This document shows positions 8,655-15,916 of a DNA stretch of 24,113 nt, in pieces; position 1 is the first letter of the stretch, and each line of letters starts with the position of its first letter. This DNA is from Butyrivibrio sp. (GTDB taxonomy: Bacteria > Bacillota > Clostridia > Lachnospirales > Lachnospiraceae), in NCBI GenBank assembly GCA_016297265.1, contig JAEDHB010000022.1, forward strand, positions 1-24,113, written 5' to 3'. The position numbers and the translations under genes are program-made. The notes beneath the pieces are model-generated. The model ran no database searches and was not told the origin of the DNA. It saw nothing but the letters and a program-made list of their open reading frames with translations.

Positions 8655-8757
8655 TTGTGCGGATGCGTAACTGACGGAAGTGGGATAACCCACAGGGAGC
8701 GCAATTTTTGTTAAGTCGACCGTCTGGGCTGCCAAAAGGGCACCCAGGCGGTTTTTT
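8655..8757 (+). promoter_or_regulatory. ZTP (pfl) riboswitch
   Basis: This matches the conserved ZTP/pfl aptamer. P1 is TTGTGC (8655-8660) with GCGCAA (8699-8704, one G-U pair). The conserved ACTGACGG is at 8670-8677. P2 is GTGGG (8680-8684) with CCCAC (8689-8693), followed by the conserved AGGGAG. The 3' domain is CCGTCTGGGC (8720-8729). The pseudoknot pairs GACGG (8673-8677) with CCGTC (8720-8724). The known ligand is ZTP/ZMP (AICAR phosphate), which accumulates when 10-formyl-THF is short; binding turns expression on. The downstream genes use AICAR as substrate, which fits exactly. The 3' strand of the pseudoknot is also the 5' strand of the terminator, giving a transcriptional ON switch. 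Confidence 0.93.
8720..8757 (+). terminator. riboswitch-controlled intrinsic terminator
   Basis: Stem CCGTCTGGG (8720-8728) with CCCAGGCGG (8743-8751), one G-U pair. It continues past a bulged C with TGCC/GGCA around loop AAAAG (8734-8738), and is followed by T6 (8752-8757). Its 5' arm overlaps the aptamer pseudoknot, so the two folds exclude each other. Confidence 0.93.
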
Positions 8758-8802
8758 GCATGGTGTAAGCCTTATCACTATTATTTTATGGAGGAGAAAT
8801 TT

Positions 8803-9516
8803 ATGCAGATGAAATCACTTGCAGCAGATCTTAGCGGAACATCTTATCCGGGAAGAGGAATTGTAATCGGAAAAACACCTGATGGAACCAAGGCAGTTAT
8901 TGCTTACTTTATCATGGGAAGAAGCGAAAACAGCCGTAACCGCGTATTCGTGGAGGACGGTGAAGGAATTCGCACACAGGCCTTTGATCCGTCAAAACTT
9001 GAGGACCCAAGCCTTATTATCTATGCTCCTGTAAGAGTTCTTGACAACAAAACAATTGTAACCAACGGCGACCAGACAGACACCGTATATGACCTTATGA
9101 AAGATGGATATACTTTTGAGCAGGCTTTAAGAACAAGGGAATTTGAACCTGATGCTCCTAATTACACTCCGAGAATTTCAGGAATTCTTGATTTTAAGGA
9201 TGGTTCCTTCTGCTATTCAATGTCAATCCTTAAGAGCAATAATGGCAATCCTGATGCCTGCAACCGCTACACATTTTCTTATGATAACCCTATTGCAGGA
9301 GAAGGTCATTTCATTCACACATATATGGGCGACGGCAACCCTCTTCCAAGTTATGAAGGCGAGCCGACTCTTGTGGACACAATGGATAACATTGACGAAT
9401 TTACAGATATGGTATGGAACAATCTCAACGAGGACAACAAGGTATCCCTTTTTGTAAGATTTGTTAATCTTGAGGATTGTACTGCCGAGACAAGAATTGT
9501 TAATAAGAATAAATAA
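8803..9516 (+). CDS. PurO-type IMP cyclohydrolase
   Basis: A 237-aa protein of the PurO-like IMP cyclohydrolase family, which closes FAICAR to IMP, the last step of de novo purine synthesis (cytosol). Recognition rests on YPGRGIVIGKTPDGTKAVIAY near the N-terminus, SENSRNRVF, and the central FEPDAPNYTPRISG. These replace the unrelated PurH N-terminal cyclohydrolase domain. An in-frame ATG at 8788 is itself part of the ribosome binding site (ATGGAGGAG), so the ATG at 8803-8805, 8 nt after GGAGG, is the true start. It lies 46 nt after the ZTP-switch terminator and 15 nt before the AICAR formyltransferase gene. The assignment is by eye from motifs and context. Confidence 0.88.
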   Translation: MQMKSLAADLSGTSYPGRGIVIGKTPDGTKAVIAYFIMGRSENSRNRVFVEDGEGIRTQAFDPSKLEDPSLIIYAPVRVLDNKTIVTNGDQTDTVYDLMKDGYTFEQALRTREFEPDAPNYTPRISGILDFKDGSFCYSMSILKSNNGNPDACNRYTFSYDNPIAGEGHFIHTYMGDGNPLPSYEGEPTLVDTMDNIDEFTDMVWNNLNEDNKVSLFVRFVNLEDCTAETRIVNKNK

Positions 9517-9531
9517 TGCGAGGAAAATATT

Positions 9532-10707
9532 ATGAAAGAATTTGAATTAAAATACGGATGTAATCCAAATCAGAAGCCATCCAGAGTATATATGCAGGAT
9601 GGCGAGCTTCCAATTGAAATCCTTAACGGCAGACCGGGATATATCAACCTTCTCGATGCCTTCAACGGATGGCAGCTGGTAAAAGAGCTTAAGAAAGCAA
9701 CAGGACTCCCTGCCGCAACATCCTTCAAACATGTATCCCCTGCCGGAGCCGCAGTGGGTCTGCCTCTCTCAGACATTGAGAGGAAAATCTACTGGGTGGA
9801 TGATATGGGAGATTTATCTCCACTTGCTTCAGCTTATGCGAGAGCACGAGGTGCGGACAGAATGTCTTCCTTTGGTGATTTTATTTCGCTTTCAGATGTC
9901 TGCGATGTTGATACTGCTAAACTTATAAAAAGAGAAGTTTCTGATGGTATTATCGCACCGGGCTATGAGCCTGAGGCACTTGAAATCCTTGCTGCCAAGA
10001 AAAAAGGTAACTATTGTGTAATCAAGATAGACCCTGATTATGTTCCTGCTCCAATCGAAAGAAAGGATGTATTCGGTGTTACATTTGAACAGGGACGCAA
10101 TGAATTAGTTATCAATGATGAGCTGTTTGCAAATGTGGTAACTGATAATAAAGATATACCTGAGCAGGCAAAGATTGACCTTGCCATTGCAATGATTACC
10201 CTTAAATATACTCAGTCAAATTCTGTATGCTATGCCAAGGGCGGACAGGCAATCGGTATTGGTGCAGGTCAGCAGTCAAGAATTCACTGTACAAGACTTG
10301 CCGGTCAGAAGGCGGACAACTGGTTCCTTCGTCAGGCACCAAAAGTACTCAATCTTCCTTTCAAAGAAGGAATCGGAAGAGCCGACCGTGACAATACTAT
10401 AGATGTATACATGGGCGATGAATATATGGATGTTCTCCGCGACGGAACCTGGGAAAATCTTTTCACAGAAAAACCGGAGCCATTCACAGCCGAGGAAAAG
10501 CGCGCATGGCTTGATAAAATGCAGGATGTATGCCTTGGCTCGGATGCTTTTTTCCCATTCGGTGACAATATCGAAAGAGCTCACAAGAGCGGTGTAAAAT
10601 ATATTGCACAGCCGGGCGGCTCTGTAAGAGATGACAATGTTATTGAGACATGTAACAAATACGGAATGGCAATGTGCTTTACAGGCATCAGATTATTCCA
10701 TCACTAA
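9532..10707 (+). CDS. stand-alone AICAR formyltransferase (PurH C-terminal domain only)
   Basis: A 391-aa phosphoribosylaminoimidazolecarboxamide formyltransferase, converting AICAR and 10-formyl-THF to FAICAR. It holds only the transformylase half of PurH; the bifunctional enzyme is about 510-600 aa. Catalytic K66-H67 lie in SFKHVSPAGAAVG. Other blocks are ARARGADRMSSFGDF, REVSDGIIAPGYE, KYTQSNSVCYAKGGQ and GIGAGQQSRIHCTRLAG, and the C-terminus is RLFHH. From memory these blocks resemble the animal ATIC transformylase domain more than the E. coli PurH version. GCGAGGA precedes the ATG by about 8 nt. With the PurO-type gene upstream it rebuilds the PurH reaction pair under one ZTP riboswitch. 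Confidence 0.95.
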   Translation: MKEFELKYGCNPNQKPSRVYMQDGELPIEILNGRPGYINLLDAFNGWQLVKELKKATGLPAATSFKHVSPAGAAVGLPLSDIERKIYWVDDMGDLSPLASAYARARGADRMSSFGDFISLSDVCDVDTAKLIKREVSDGIIAPGYEPEALEILAAKKKGNYCVIKIDPDYVPAPIERKDVFGVTFEQGRNELVINDELFANVVTDNKDIPEQAKIDLAIAMITLKYTQSNSVCYAKGGQAIGIGAGQQSRIHCTRLAGQKADNWFLRQAPKVLNLPFKEGIGRADRDNTIDVYMGDEYMDVLRDGTWENLFTEKPEPFTAEEKRAWLDKMQDVCLGSDAFFPFGDNIERAHKSGVKYIAQPGGSVRDDNVIETCNKYGMAMCFTGIRLFHH

Positions 10708-10721
10708 TACAAGTCATCAAG

Positions 10722-10763
10722 AAAAACATCGTAATCCTTTGGGTTGGATTACGATGTTTTTTT
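10722..10763. terminator. bidirectional intrinsic terminator
   Basis: A perfect 12-bp stem, ACATCGTAATCC (10726-10737) with GGATTACGATGT (10746-10757), and an 8-nt loop. It is flanked by A5 on the left and T7 on the right, so it works in both directions between the converging purine and ABC operons. Confidence 0.92.
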
Positions 10764-10775
10764 GGAATTGCTCTG

Positions 10776-11927
10776 TCAATTAGCTTTCTGCTGTCTGAAT
10801 TTAATGATAAACATTGCTATTGCAAAAATTGCTACTGCAAAGAGGAGCTGTACTCCCATTGATTTCCATGCAAGATTGCTGAGTGTTCCATCAAAGAATT
10901 TAAGTTCTTCCGTGACATTGATGTACCAGTAAGTAGGAATGCATTTTGAAAAGTTTACCACTGCATCTCCCAAAAGACTTCTTGATACAAACACACCACC
11001 AATGAAGGATGTCGACAGTCCGATTACATTTGAGAACACTGCAAGCATCTGTTGCTTGCTGGTAAGGTTTCCTATCAGGAATACCAAAGCAAGACATACA
11101 AGCAGATATGCTGTAGTATTGAGCATATAGTATATCGATACCTGGCCGATAAATGCATCCTTGTATACGATGAATGCAAGTAAGCCAAATATTGCAAGTA
11201 CCCCCAGACTGCAGGTTGTCATTGCTCCAAATACTGCGCCTGTTCTGGTCGAGAATTTCATGCTTGAGATTGCTGTTCTTGTTCTTATCTCAGGTCTGTT
11301 CCAAACCATTACCATCGGACCAACAATGTTAAGCAATGCACAGAATAACATATATGGAACGAAGGTGAAGAAGTAACTGAGTGCGTCCGGTTTTGGAGGT
11401 TCCTCATTATCAGGGAAGGATACCTTGACATCCTCCAAAACTACATTTTCTGTTTTTCCGAATGCTTCTGATTTTGAATAACCTGCTTTCATATATGTAA
11501 CCAGAGTGGATACATAGGTATCAATCTGATTGGATACGATATATGAACTGTTGGAACCCGGACTCTCATAAGAAACGATGGCTCCCTCCGTATTTCCGGC
11601 CATCACTTTATCCTCAAATCCTTTTTCGAGGATAATAACCTGCATTACATTCTTGAAATACAATTCATCATTGATGGATTCTTCATCATCGCCGATATCC
11701 TTAATATTGTGAACCTTATCAAGATAATCATATACTGCCTTTGATGTGTCAGTATTGTCTTTGTCAATAACCGCTATATCAATCTTTGTATCCTCAAAAT
11801 CAAGAGGATCATTATTCTTGCTTGAGTTAGCAAGTGCAAAAGAAAGTGAAGTAAATATTGAAATATACATTATTGCCAGTCCAAGATTTCTAAGCGCAAT
11901 CTTGATAAATGTCTTATAAACTTGCAT
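10776..11927 (-). CDS. ABC-2 type transporter permease (LnrN-like)
   Basis: A 383-aa ABC-2 permease. It has one N-terminal span (about residues 11-33), then a roughly 160-residue extracytoplasmic region (about 35-195, with KIDIAVIDKDNTDTSKAVYDY), then five to six clustered spans to the C-terminus. This one-plus-five layout with a large outer domain is that of the paired permeases in LnrMN-type lipopeptide/polyene exporters. Its start lies 14 nt inside the preceding permease, with AAGGAGG 7 nt before the ATG, so the two are co-translated and probably form a heterodimer. It is the last gene of the operon and runs into the bidirectional terminator. The substrate is not visible in the sequence. 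Confidence 0.88.
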   Translation of the reverse strand: MQVYKTFIKIALRNLGLAIMYISIFTSLSFALANSSKNNDPLDFEDTKIDIAVIDKDNTDTSKAVYDYLDKVHNIKDIGDDEESINDELYFKNVMQVIILEKGFEDKVMAGNTEGAIVSYESPGSNSSYIVSNQIDTYVSTLVTYMKAGYSKSEAFGKTENVVLEDVKVSFPDNEEPPKPDALSYFFTFVPYMLFCALLNIVGPMVMVWNRPEIRTRTAISSMKFSTRTGAVFGAMTTCSLGVLAIFGLLAFIVYKDAFIGQVSIYYMLNTTAYLLVCLALVFLIGNLTSKQQMLAVFSNVIGLSTSFIGGVFVSRSLLGDAVVNFSKCIPTYWYINVTEELKFFDGTLSNLAWKSMGVQLLFAVAIFAIAMFIIKFRQQKAN

Positions 11928-13053
11928 AACTCTTCCTCCTTGTCATAAGATATGAAGCAAAACATAATACCACGGTAATTCCCCCGAGGATGATGAGATT
12001 TCCGAAGAAACGCTCATGTGTATCATACACAACCAGTGAATATAAAGCATCTTCAATGAGTGATGCAGGATTTACCTTCATGATAACAGGCATTTTGTGT
12101 ACCACCCAGGATTTGATATCCGGTACCATAAGTCCTGCAAAGAAAGAAGAACCTAATGATACAGTCAGGAATATTGCTGATTGAACACCTTCGCTGAGTT
12201 TTGCAAAACTTCCGATGAACATTCCCAGTGAAATACCCATTGCAGAACCCATTACACACACAAGTGCAATATATCCAATCTGGTTACCCAGATTAATTTT
12301 TAATACAAAAATCATGTAGAGTAAAAGAACAACTATTGTCATCAAATGAATCAGATAGCTTGCTAATACCTCTGAGACAATAAGCTTGCCTCTCTTAGCT
12401 GATGAAACGCACTTTCTCATTCCCACCGGAGAAGTATTGGCTTTCATCTCTTTTGCACACTGCATACCGAACATTCCGCCGAATAAAAGTGCCATTGCGA
12501 TAAGTGAAAAATAATATGTTGAGAATGAATCAATCTCGGTGGATGTAAGGCTTTCCGTGCGTACGGTTTCCACGGAAGTCATGATTCCGCTGACCACCTC
12601 AGTCATCTTTTCAGGATGGTCCTTCATAATGTCTTTTACCATACTCTGCTTAAGCTCATACTGCTGAATAAAACTCTTAACTGCAGTCTGATTAAGACCA
12701 TTATTTGCGACTATCATATCTATTTTATCGTTAACTCTGATAATAACTTCAATATCCTCGTTCTCAAGAAGTTCCTTGGCATCTGTCAAATCTGTAACAG
12801 TTACATTGAGGAATTCATCTCCCTGAGAATCATCTGAGGCCACTGCCTCGAGTACTGTTTTGAATGCTGCATCTTCTTTTTCATATACCACTGCCACAGG
12901 AATTGATTTGAATCCCCATTCCTTCTTGGAAATGTTTGAAAACGCCACTACAAAGCAGGTACATAATAATATTGGAAACAATGCATTCCAGAACAGTATT
13001 TCCTTCTGCCTGAACATTGCCTTAAACCTGAATTTGAAAATATGAAAGGACAT
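11914..13053 (-). CDS. ABC-2 type transporter permease (LnrM-like)
   Basis: A 379-aa ABC-2 permease with the same layout as its neighbour: a first span near residues 20-40, an outer domain of about 145 residues, and then a membrane domain starting near FSTYYFSLIAMALLFGGMFG, with six hydrophobic segments. The cytoplasmic loop with MRKCVSSAKRGKLIVSEV is the usual coupling region to the ATPase. TAGGAGG about 6 nt before the ATG sits in the 10-nt gap after the ATPase gene. It likely pairs with the following permease, and both use the ATPase encoded upstream. Assignment to the LnrLMN type rests on size, order and the linked two-component system, not on alignment. Confidence 0.88.
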   Translation of the reverse strand: MSFHIFKFRFKAMFRQKEILFWNALFPILLCTCFVVAFSNISKKEWGFKSIPVAVVYEKEDAAFKTVLEAVASDDSQGDEFLNVTVTDLTDAKELLENEDIEVIIRVNDKIDMIVANNGLNQTAVKSFIQQYELKQSMVKDIMKDHPEKMTEVVSGIMTSVETVRTESLTSTEIDSFSTYYFSLIAMALLFGGMFGMQCAKEMKANTSPVGMRKCVSSAKRGKLIVSEVLASYLIHLMTIVVLLLYMIFVLKINLGNQIGYIALVCVMGSAMGISLGMFIGSFAKLSEGVQSAIFLTVSLGSSFFAGLMVPDIKSWVVHKMPVIMKVNPASLIEDALYSLVVYDTHERFFGNLIILGGITVVLCFASYLMTRRKSYASL

Positions 13054-13063
13054 ATTGCACCTC

Positions 13064-14005
13064 CTAGTCTCTTAATTCTTTTCCGGTAATTTCAAGGAAT
13101 ACATCATTAAGTGTTGGCAACTTGGAATGTACATAACCAAAGGACAAATCCTGTGTTTTCATATAGTCAAGAAGATTGATTACATTGTGTTTTCCGCCTT
13201 CATAATATACTGTGAGTGTATTATTTTCATATGTACACTTGTATGCATGAGGAAGTTCCTTGATTTCCTTAAGCTGCGAATCTGTAAGCTCCGGTGTTGT
13301 AAGCTCAACTGTCTCCGTGTTACGAATCATACTCTTAATCTCGTCCTTGGTTCCAAGAGCAATGTTTTTACCCTTGTCCATGATTGCGATTCTGCTGCAA
13401 ATCTGCTCAACCTCTTCCATATAATGTGAGGTGTAAATGATGGTTGCTCCTGCTTTGTTAAGCTCCTGTATTCCCTCAAGAATCTTGTTACGGCTCTGTG
13501 GGTCAACTGCAACTGTTGGCTCATCAAGAATGATTAACTCAGGCTTATGTGCAATTCCGCAGGCGATATTAAGTCGTCTCAATAAACCGCCGGAGAGCTT
13601 CTTTGGTCTGAATTTTACAAAATCCTCAAGACCGACAAATCTTATTGCTTCATCCACATATTGTTTTCTTGTGTTCTTGTCGGTGATGTACAGACCGCAG
13701 AAATAATCAACATTTTCGTATACGGTAAGTTCATCAAACACTGCAACGTTCTGCATTACGACTCCGATTTTTTTCTTTATGTCATAGCTGTCAGGTTTCA
13801 TCTCTTTTCCAAAAAGAGTAATTGTTCCCTTGTCATATGTAAGCAATGACAGGATGCAGTTGATTGTGGTTGTTTTTCCTGAACCGTTTGGTCCTAAAAG
13901 TCCGAACACTTCACCTTTGTTGATTTCGAGGTTGAAATGATCAACTGCAATTAATTCTTTATAACGCTTTACCAAATTTTCAATTTTTAAAATTGTTTCG
14001 CTCAT
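13064..14005 (-). CDS. ABC transporter ATP-binding protein (LnrL-like)
   Basis: A 313-aa ABC ATPase energising the two ABC-2 permeases downstream. Walker A GPNGSGKT is at about 38-45, the Q-loop is VVMQN, the signature is LSGGLLRRLN, Walker B plus catalytic Glu is LIILDEPT, and the switch His is in TSHYMEEVEQ. The last 90 residues form the accessory domain common in DrrA/NatA-type exporters. The signature has Leu where Gln is usual (LSGGL), a small variation. AGAGGG 6 nt before the ATG is the ribosome site. It is the first gene of the operon, divergent from the histidine kinase across a 135-bp control region. Confidence 0.94.
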   Translation of the reverse strand: MSETILKIENLVKRYKELIAVDHFNLEINKGEVFGLLGPNGSGKTTTINCILSLLTYDKGTITLFGKEMKPDSYDIKKKIGVVMQNVAVFDELTVYENVDYFCGLYITDKNTRKQYVDEAIRFVGLEDFVKFRPKKLSGGLLRRLNIACGIAHKPELIILDEPTVAVDPQSRNKILEGIQELNKAGATIIYTSHYMEEVEQICSRIAIMDKGKNIALGTKDEIKSMIRNTETVELTTPELTDSQLKEIKELPHAYKCTYENNTLTVYYEGGKHNVINLLDYMKTQDLSFGYVHSKLPTLNDVFLEITGKELRD

Positions 14006-14035
14006 AGCTAACCCTCTTTCCTGTTTTATGAGGTT

Positions 14036-14064
14036 ATTATATTTCCGATTAAAAAAAATTTGAA
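14036..14064 (-). promoter_or_regulatory. promoter of the LnrLMN-like ABC operon
   Basis: Minus strand: -35 TTCAAA (14059-14064), 17-nt spacer containing a T8 run, perfect -10 TATAAT (14036-14041). The start falls near 14028, leaving a leader of about 25 nt. The -35 is weak, as expected for an activator-dependent promoter, and a palindrome lies directly upstream of it. Confidence 0.65.
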
Positions 14065-14065
14065 G

Positions 14066-14077
14066 TGAATATATTCA
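14066..14077. promoter_or_regulatory. 12-bp perfect palindrome upstream of the ABC promoter
   Basis: TGAATATATTCA ends 1 bp upstream of the ABC operon -35. That is an activator position relative to the ABC promoter. Which protein binds is unknown; the adjacent response regulator is the obvious candidate, but the sequence differs from the other palindrome at 14085-14102. Confidence 0.4.
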
Positions 14078-14084
14078 TAAGTAA

Positions 14085-14102
14085 ATATGACAAATGTCAT
14101 AT
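14085..14102. promoter_or_regulatory. 18-bp palindrome, candidate response-regulator site
   Basis: ATATGACAAATGTCATAT is two 8-bp arms around AA. Its left arm contains the -35 of the histidine-kinase promoter, and its centre is about 32 bp upstream of the ABC operon -35. NarL/LuxR-type regulators commonly bind such short-spaced inverted repeats. Confidence 0.55.
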
Positions 14103-14115
14103 GGTGTGGTATGAT
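14087..14115 (+). promoter_or_regulatory. promoter of the histidine kinase/response regulator genes
   Basis: -35 ATGACA (14087-14092), 17-nt spacer, extended -10 TGGTATGAT (hexamer 14110-14115). The start should lie near 14122, giving a leader of about 19 nt that carries GGGAGGA. The -35 is embedded in the palindrome, so a bound regulator would affect this promoter. Confidence 0.7.
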
Positions 14116-14140
14116 GTCTATAGCAGGCAGGGAGGAATAT

Positions 14141-15286
14141 ATGAACAAGGCAATTGACAGAATAATAATCATTCTACTCTTATTTATGAATATGTATGTT
14201 TTGGACAGTTCGAGCTGCATTTTTCTTGTGCTGGTCGCAATTATTTATACAGGTTTCAGTTTCTATCTTGCCGACATGCATCAGCATTTCCTTCTCAGCA
14301 TACTTGTCGCCATTCCCGGGTTGTTTGTCATGTCATACATGCCACTTCTGGCGCTGATAATATATGAATCCATTTCCTACAGCCTGAAATATCCTAACCG
14401 ACATTCCGAATTGCCAATTATCGGTATTATTTCAATAATATATACAATGAGGGTTATCCTGTTCTGGGAGGGTTCCTACATTCAAAAATGCTGCGAGGCA
14501 CCCGTATCTTTTGGGTTTATCGGATGTGCAATCGCCCTCGGTGTATACCTTGCAATCTCAACACAGAACAGTGAGAAAATGAAGGAAACGGCCCAGCAGT
14601 TCAGGGATGACAGTGAAGAAATCCGCGTTTCCCTTGTGGAAAAGAACAAGTATCTTATGCAACAGCAGAACGACAGGCTGACAATGGCAACCCTTCAGGA
14701 ACGCAACCGTATCGCAAGAGAAATCCACGACAATGTGGGGCATCTCATTACCAGAAGTATTGTTCAGATGGGTGCGCTGAGAGCCGTATATACTGAAGAG
14801 CCTTTGGCTTCCACACTGTCTCAGGTGAGTGCGACCCTTGACGAATCCATGAACAACATAAGAGCAAGTGTCCATGATTTACATAATGATTCATTCAATC
14901 TGCAAAAATCAATTTACGATTTGTCCGTCAAAAATGATTTTGTCAAATCCGTTATTAATTACAATATCAGTTCCGGCCTATGCCGTGAGATAAAATACTG
15001 CTTCTATTCGATAATTGTTGAAGCCTACCAGAACATCCGCAAGCATTCCAATGCGGACACGGTTTTTATCGATTTAGAAGAGCATAATGCATTCTATAAA
15101 ATGGTTATCAAAGATAACGGCAGCAACGCCCGGATTAACGAGAATGGAATCGGTCTTCACAATATGGAATCACGAGTCGATGAATTCAACGGAAGCATTA
15201 CCTTTTCTGTAGAAAACGGCTTCCAGATATATATTTCGATACCAAAAGAAAAGGAGAAGAATGATGAAGGTAATAGTAGTAGATGA
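14141..15286 (+). CDS. sensor histidine kinase, NarL-partner (HisKA_3) type
   Basis: A 381-aa membrane histidine kinase. Five or six hydrophobic segments fill residues 1-140 with almost no outer loop, so it probably senses a membrane-associated signal. A coiled-coil-like stretch follows, then the HisKA_3 box ERNRIAREIHDNVGH with phospho-acceptor H196. The ATPase domain has the N box EAYQNIRKHSN, G1 DNGS and G2 GIGLHNM. An upstream in-frame ATG at 14087 lies inside the promoter -35; the ATG at 14141, preceded by GGGAGGA, is chosen. It overlaps the response regulator by 23 nt. By context it controls the divergent ABC exporter, as LnrJ does for LnrLMN in Bacillus. Confidence 0.93.
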   Translation: MNKAIDRIIIILLLFMNMYVLDSSSCIFLVLVAIIYTGFSFYLADMHQHFLLSILVAIPGLFVMSYMPLLALIIYESISYSLKYPNRHSELPIIGIISIIYTMRVILFWEGSYIQKCCEAPVSFGFIGCAIALGVYLAISTQNSEKMKETAQQFRDDSEEIRVSLVEKNKYLMQQQNDRLTMATLQERNRIAREIHDNVGHLITRSIVQMGALRAVYTEEPLASTLSQVSATLDESMNNIRASVHDLHNDSFNLQKSIYDLSVKNDFVKSVINYNISSGLCREIKYCFYSIIVEAYQNIRKHSNADTVFIDLEEHNAFYKMVIKDNGSNARINENGIGLHNMESRVDEFNGSITFSVENGFQIYISIPKEKEKNDEGNSSR

Positions 15287-15881
15287 TGATGCGATTGTTG
15301 CAACTTCAATGAATACAATTCTTAGCACGGACCCGGAAATTGATGTGGTTGCCATCGGTTATGACGGAACGGATGCGGTCAGATTGTATGAAGAATACAA
15401 ACCCGATATTCTTCTGACGGACATACAGATGCAGACCATGTCCGGACTGGAGGCGGCGACTCAGATTATTGCAAAATATCCTGACGCTAAAATAATACTT
15501 CTGACCACATTTATGGATGATGAATATGTTAGACAGGCACTTGATACCGGTGCAAAGGGTTATATTCTCAAGCAGGATTTTGCCGGTGTTTTACCCGCAA
15601 TACGCGCCGTCTTTTCAGGTCAAAGTGTGTTCGGAAGCAAGATTATTGACAGAATTCCGTCCCTAATCTCACAAAAGGACATGTCCGTATATGAGCAGCA
15701 CGGAATAACGGACAAGGAATATGAAATTATTGAGCTGGTGGCCGAAGGACTCTCCAACAAAGAAATTGCCGCAAAACTGTATCTCAGCGAAGGCACGGTA
15801 AGAAATTACATCAGTCTGGTTCTTGAAAAACTGGAATTGAGAGACAGAACTCAGCTCGCTGTGTTCTTCTATAAGCATTAA
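15264..15881 (+). CDS. response regulator, NarL/LuxR family
   Basis: A 205-aa two-domain regulator. The receiver has the acidic pocket DDD (7-9), phospho-acceptor D53 in LLTDIQM, the switch Thr in LLTTF and K103 in YILKQ. The C-terminal LuxR-type helix-turn-helix covers about 145-205 (EIIELVAEGLSNKEIAAKLY, then SEGTVRNYIS). Two ATGs are in tandem at 15261 and 15264; the second is preferred because GGAG then lies 7 nt upstream and the family begins MKV. It overlaps the kinase gene end, so expression is coupled. The palindrome at 14085-14102 is its likely target. An intrinsic terminator follows 7 nt after the stop. Confidence 0.95.
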   Translation: MKVIVVDDDAIVATSMNTILSTDPEIDVVAIGYDGTDAVRLYEEYKPDILLTDIQMQTMSGLEAATQIIAKYPDAKIILLTTFMDDEYVRQALDTGAKGYILKQDFAGVLPAIRAVFSGQSVFGSKIIDRIPSLISQKDMSVYEQHGITDKEYEIIELVAEGLSNKEIAAKLYLSEGTVRNYISLVLEKLELRDRTQLAVFFYKH

Positions 15882-15887
15882 TAACAG

Positions 15888-15911
15888 AGCCGCTGCACTA
15901 TGCAGCGGCTT
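15888..15911 (+). terminator. intrinsic terminator after the response regulator
   Basis: Perfect 9-bp GC-rich stem GCCGCTGCA (15889-15897) / TGCAGCGGC (15901-15909) with loop CTA, followed by TTCGGTTTTATATTC. It lies in the 35-bp gap before converging nth and may stop both, although the U-rich side favours the plus direction. Confidence 0.82.
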
Positions 15912-15916
15912 CGGTT

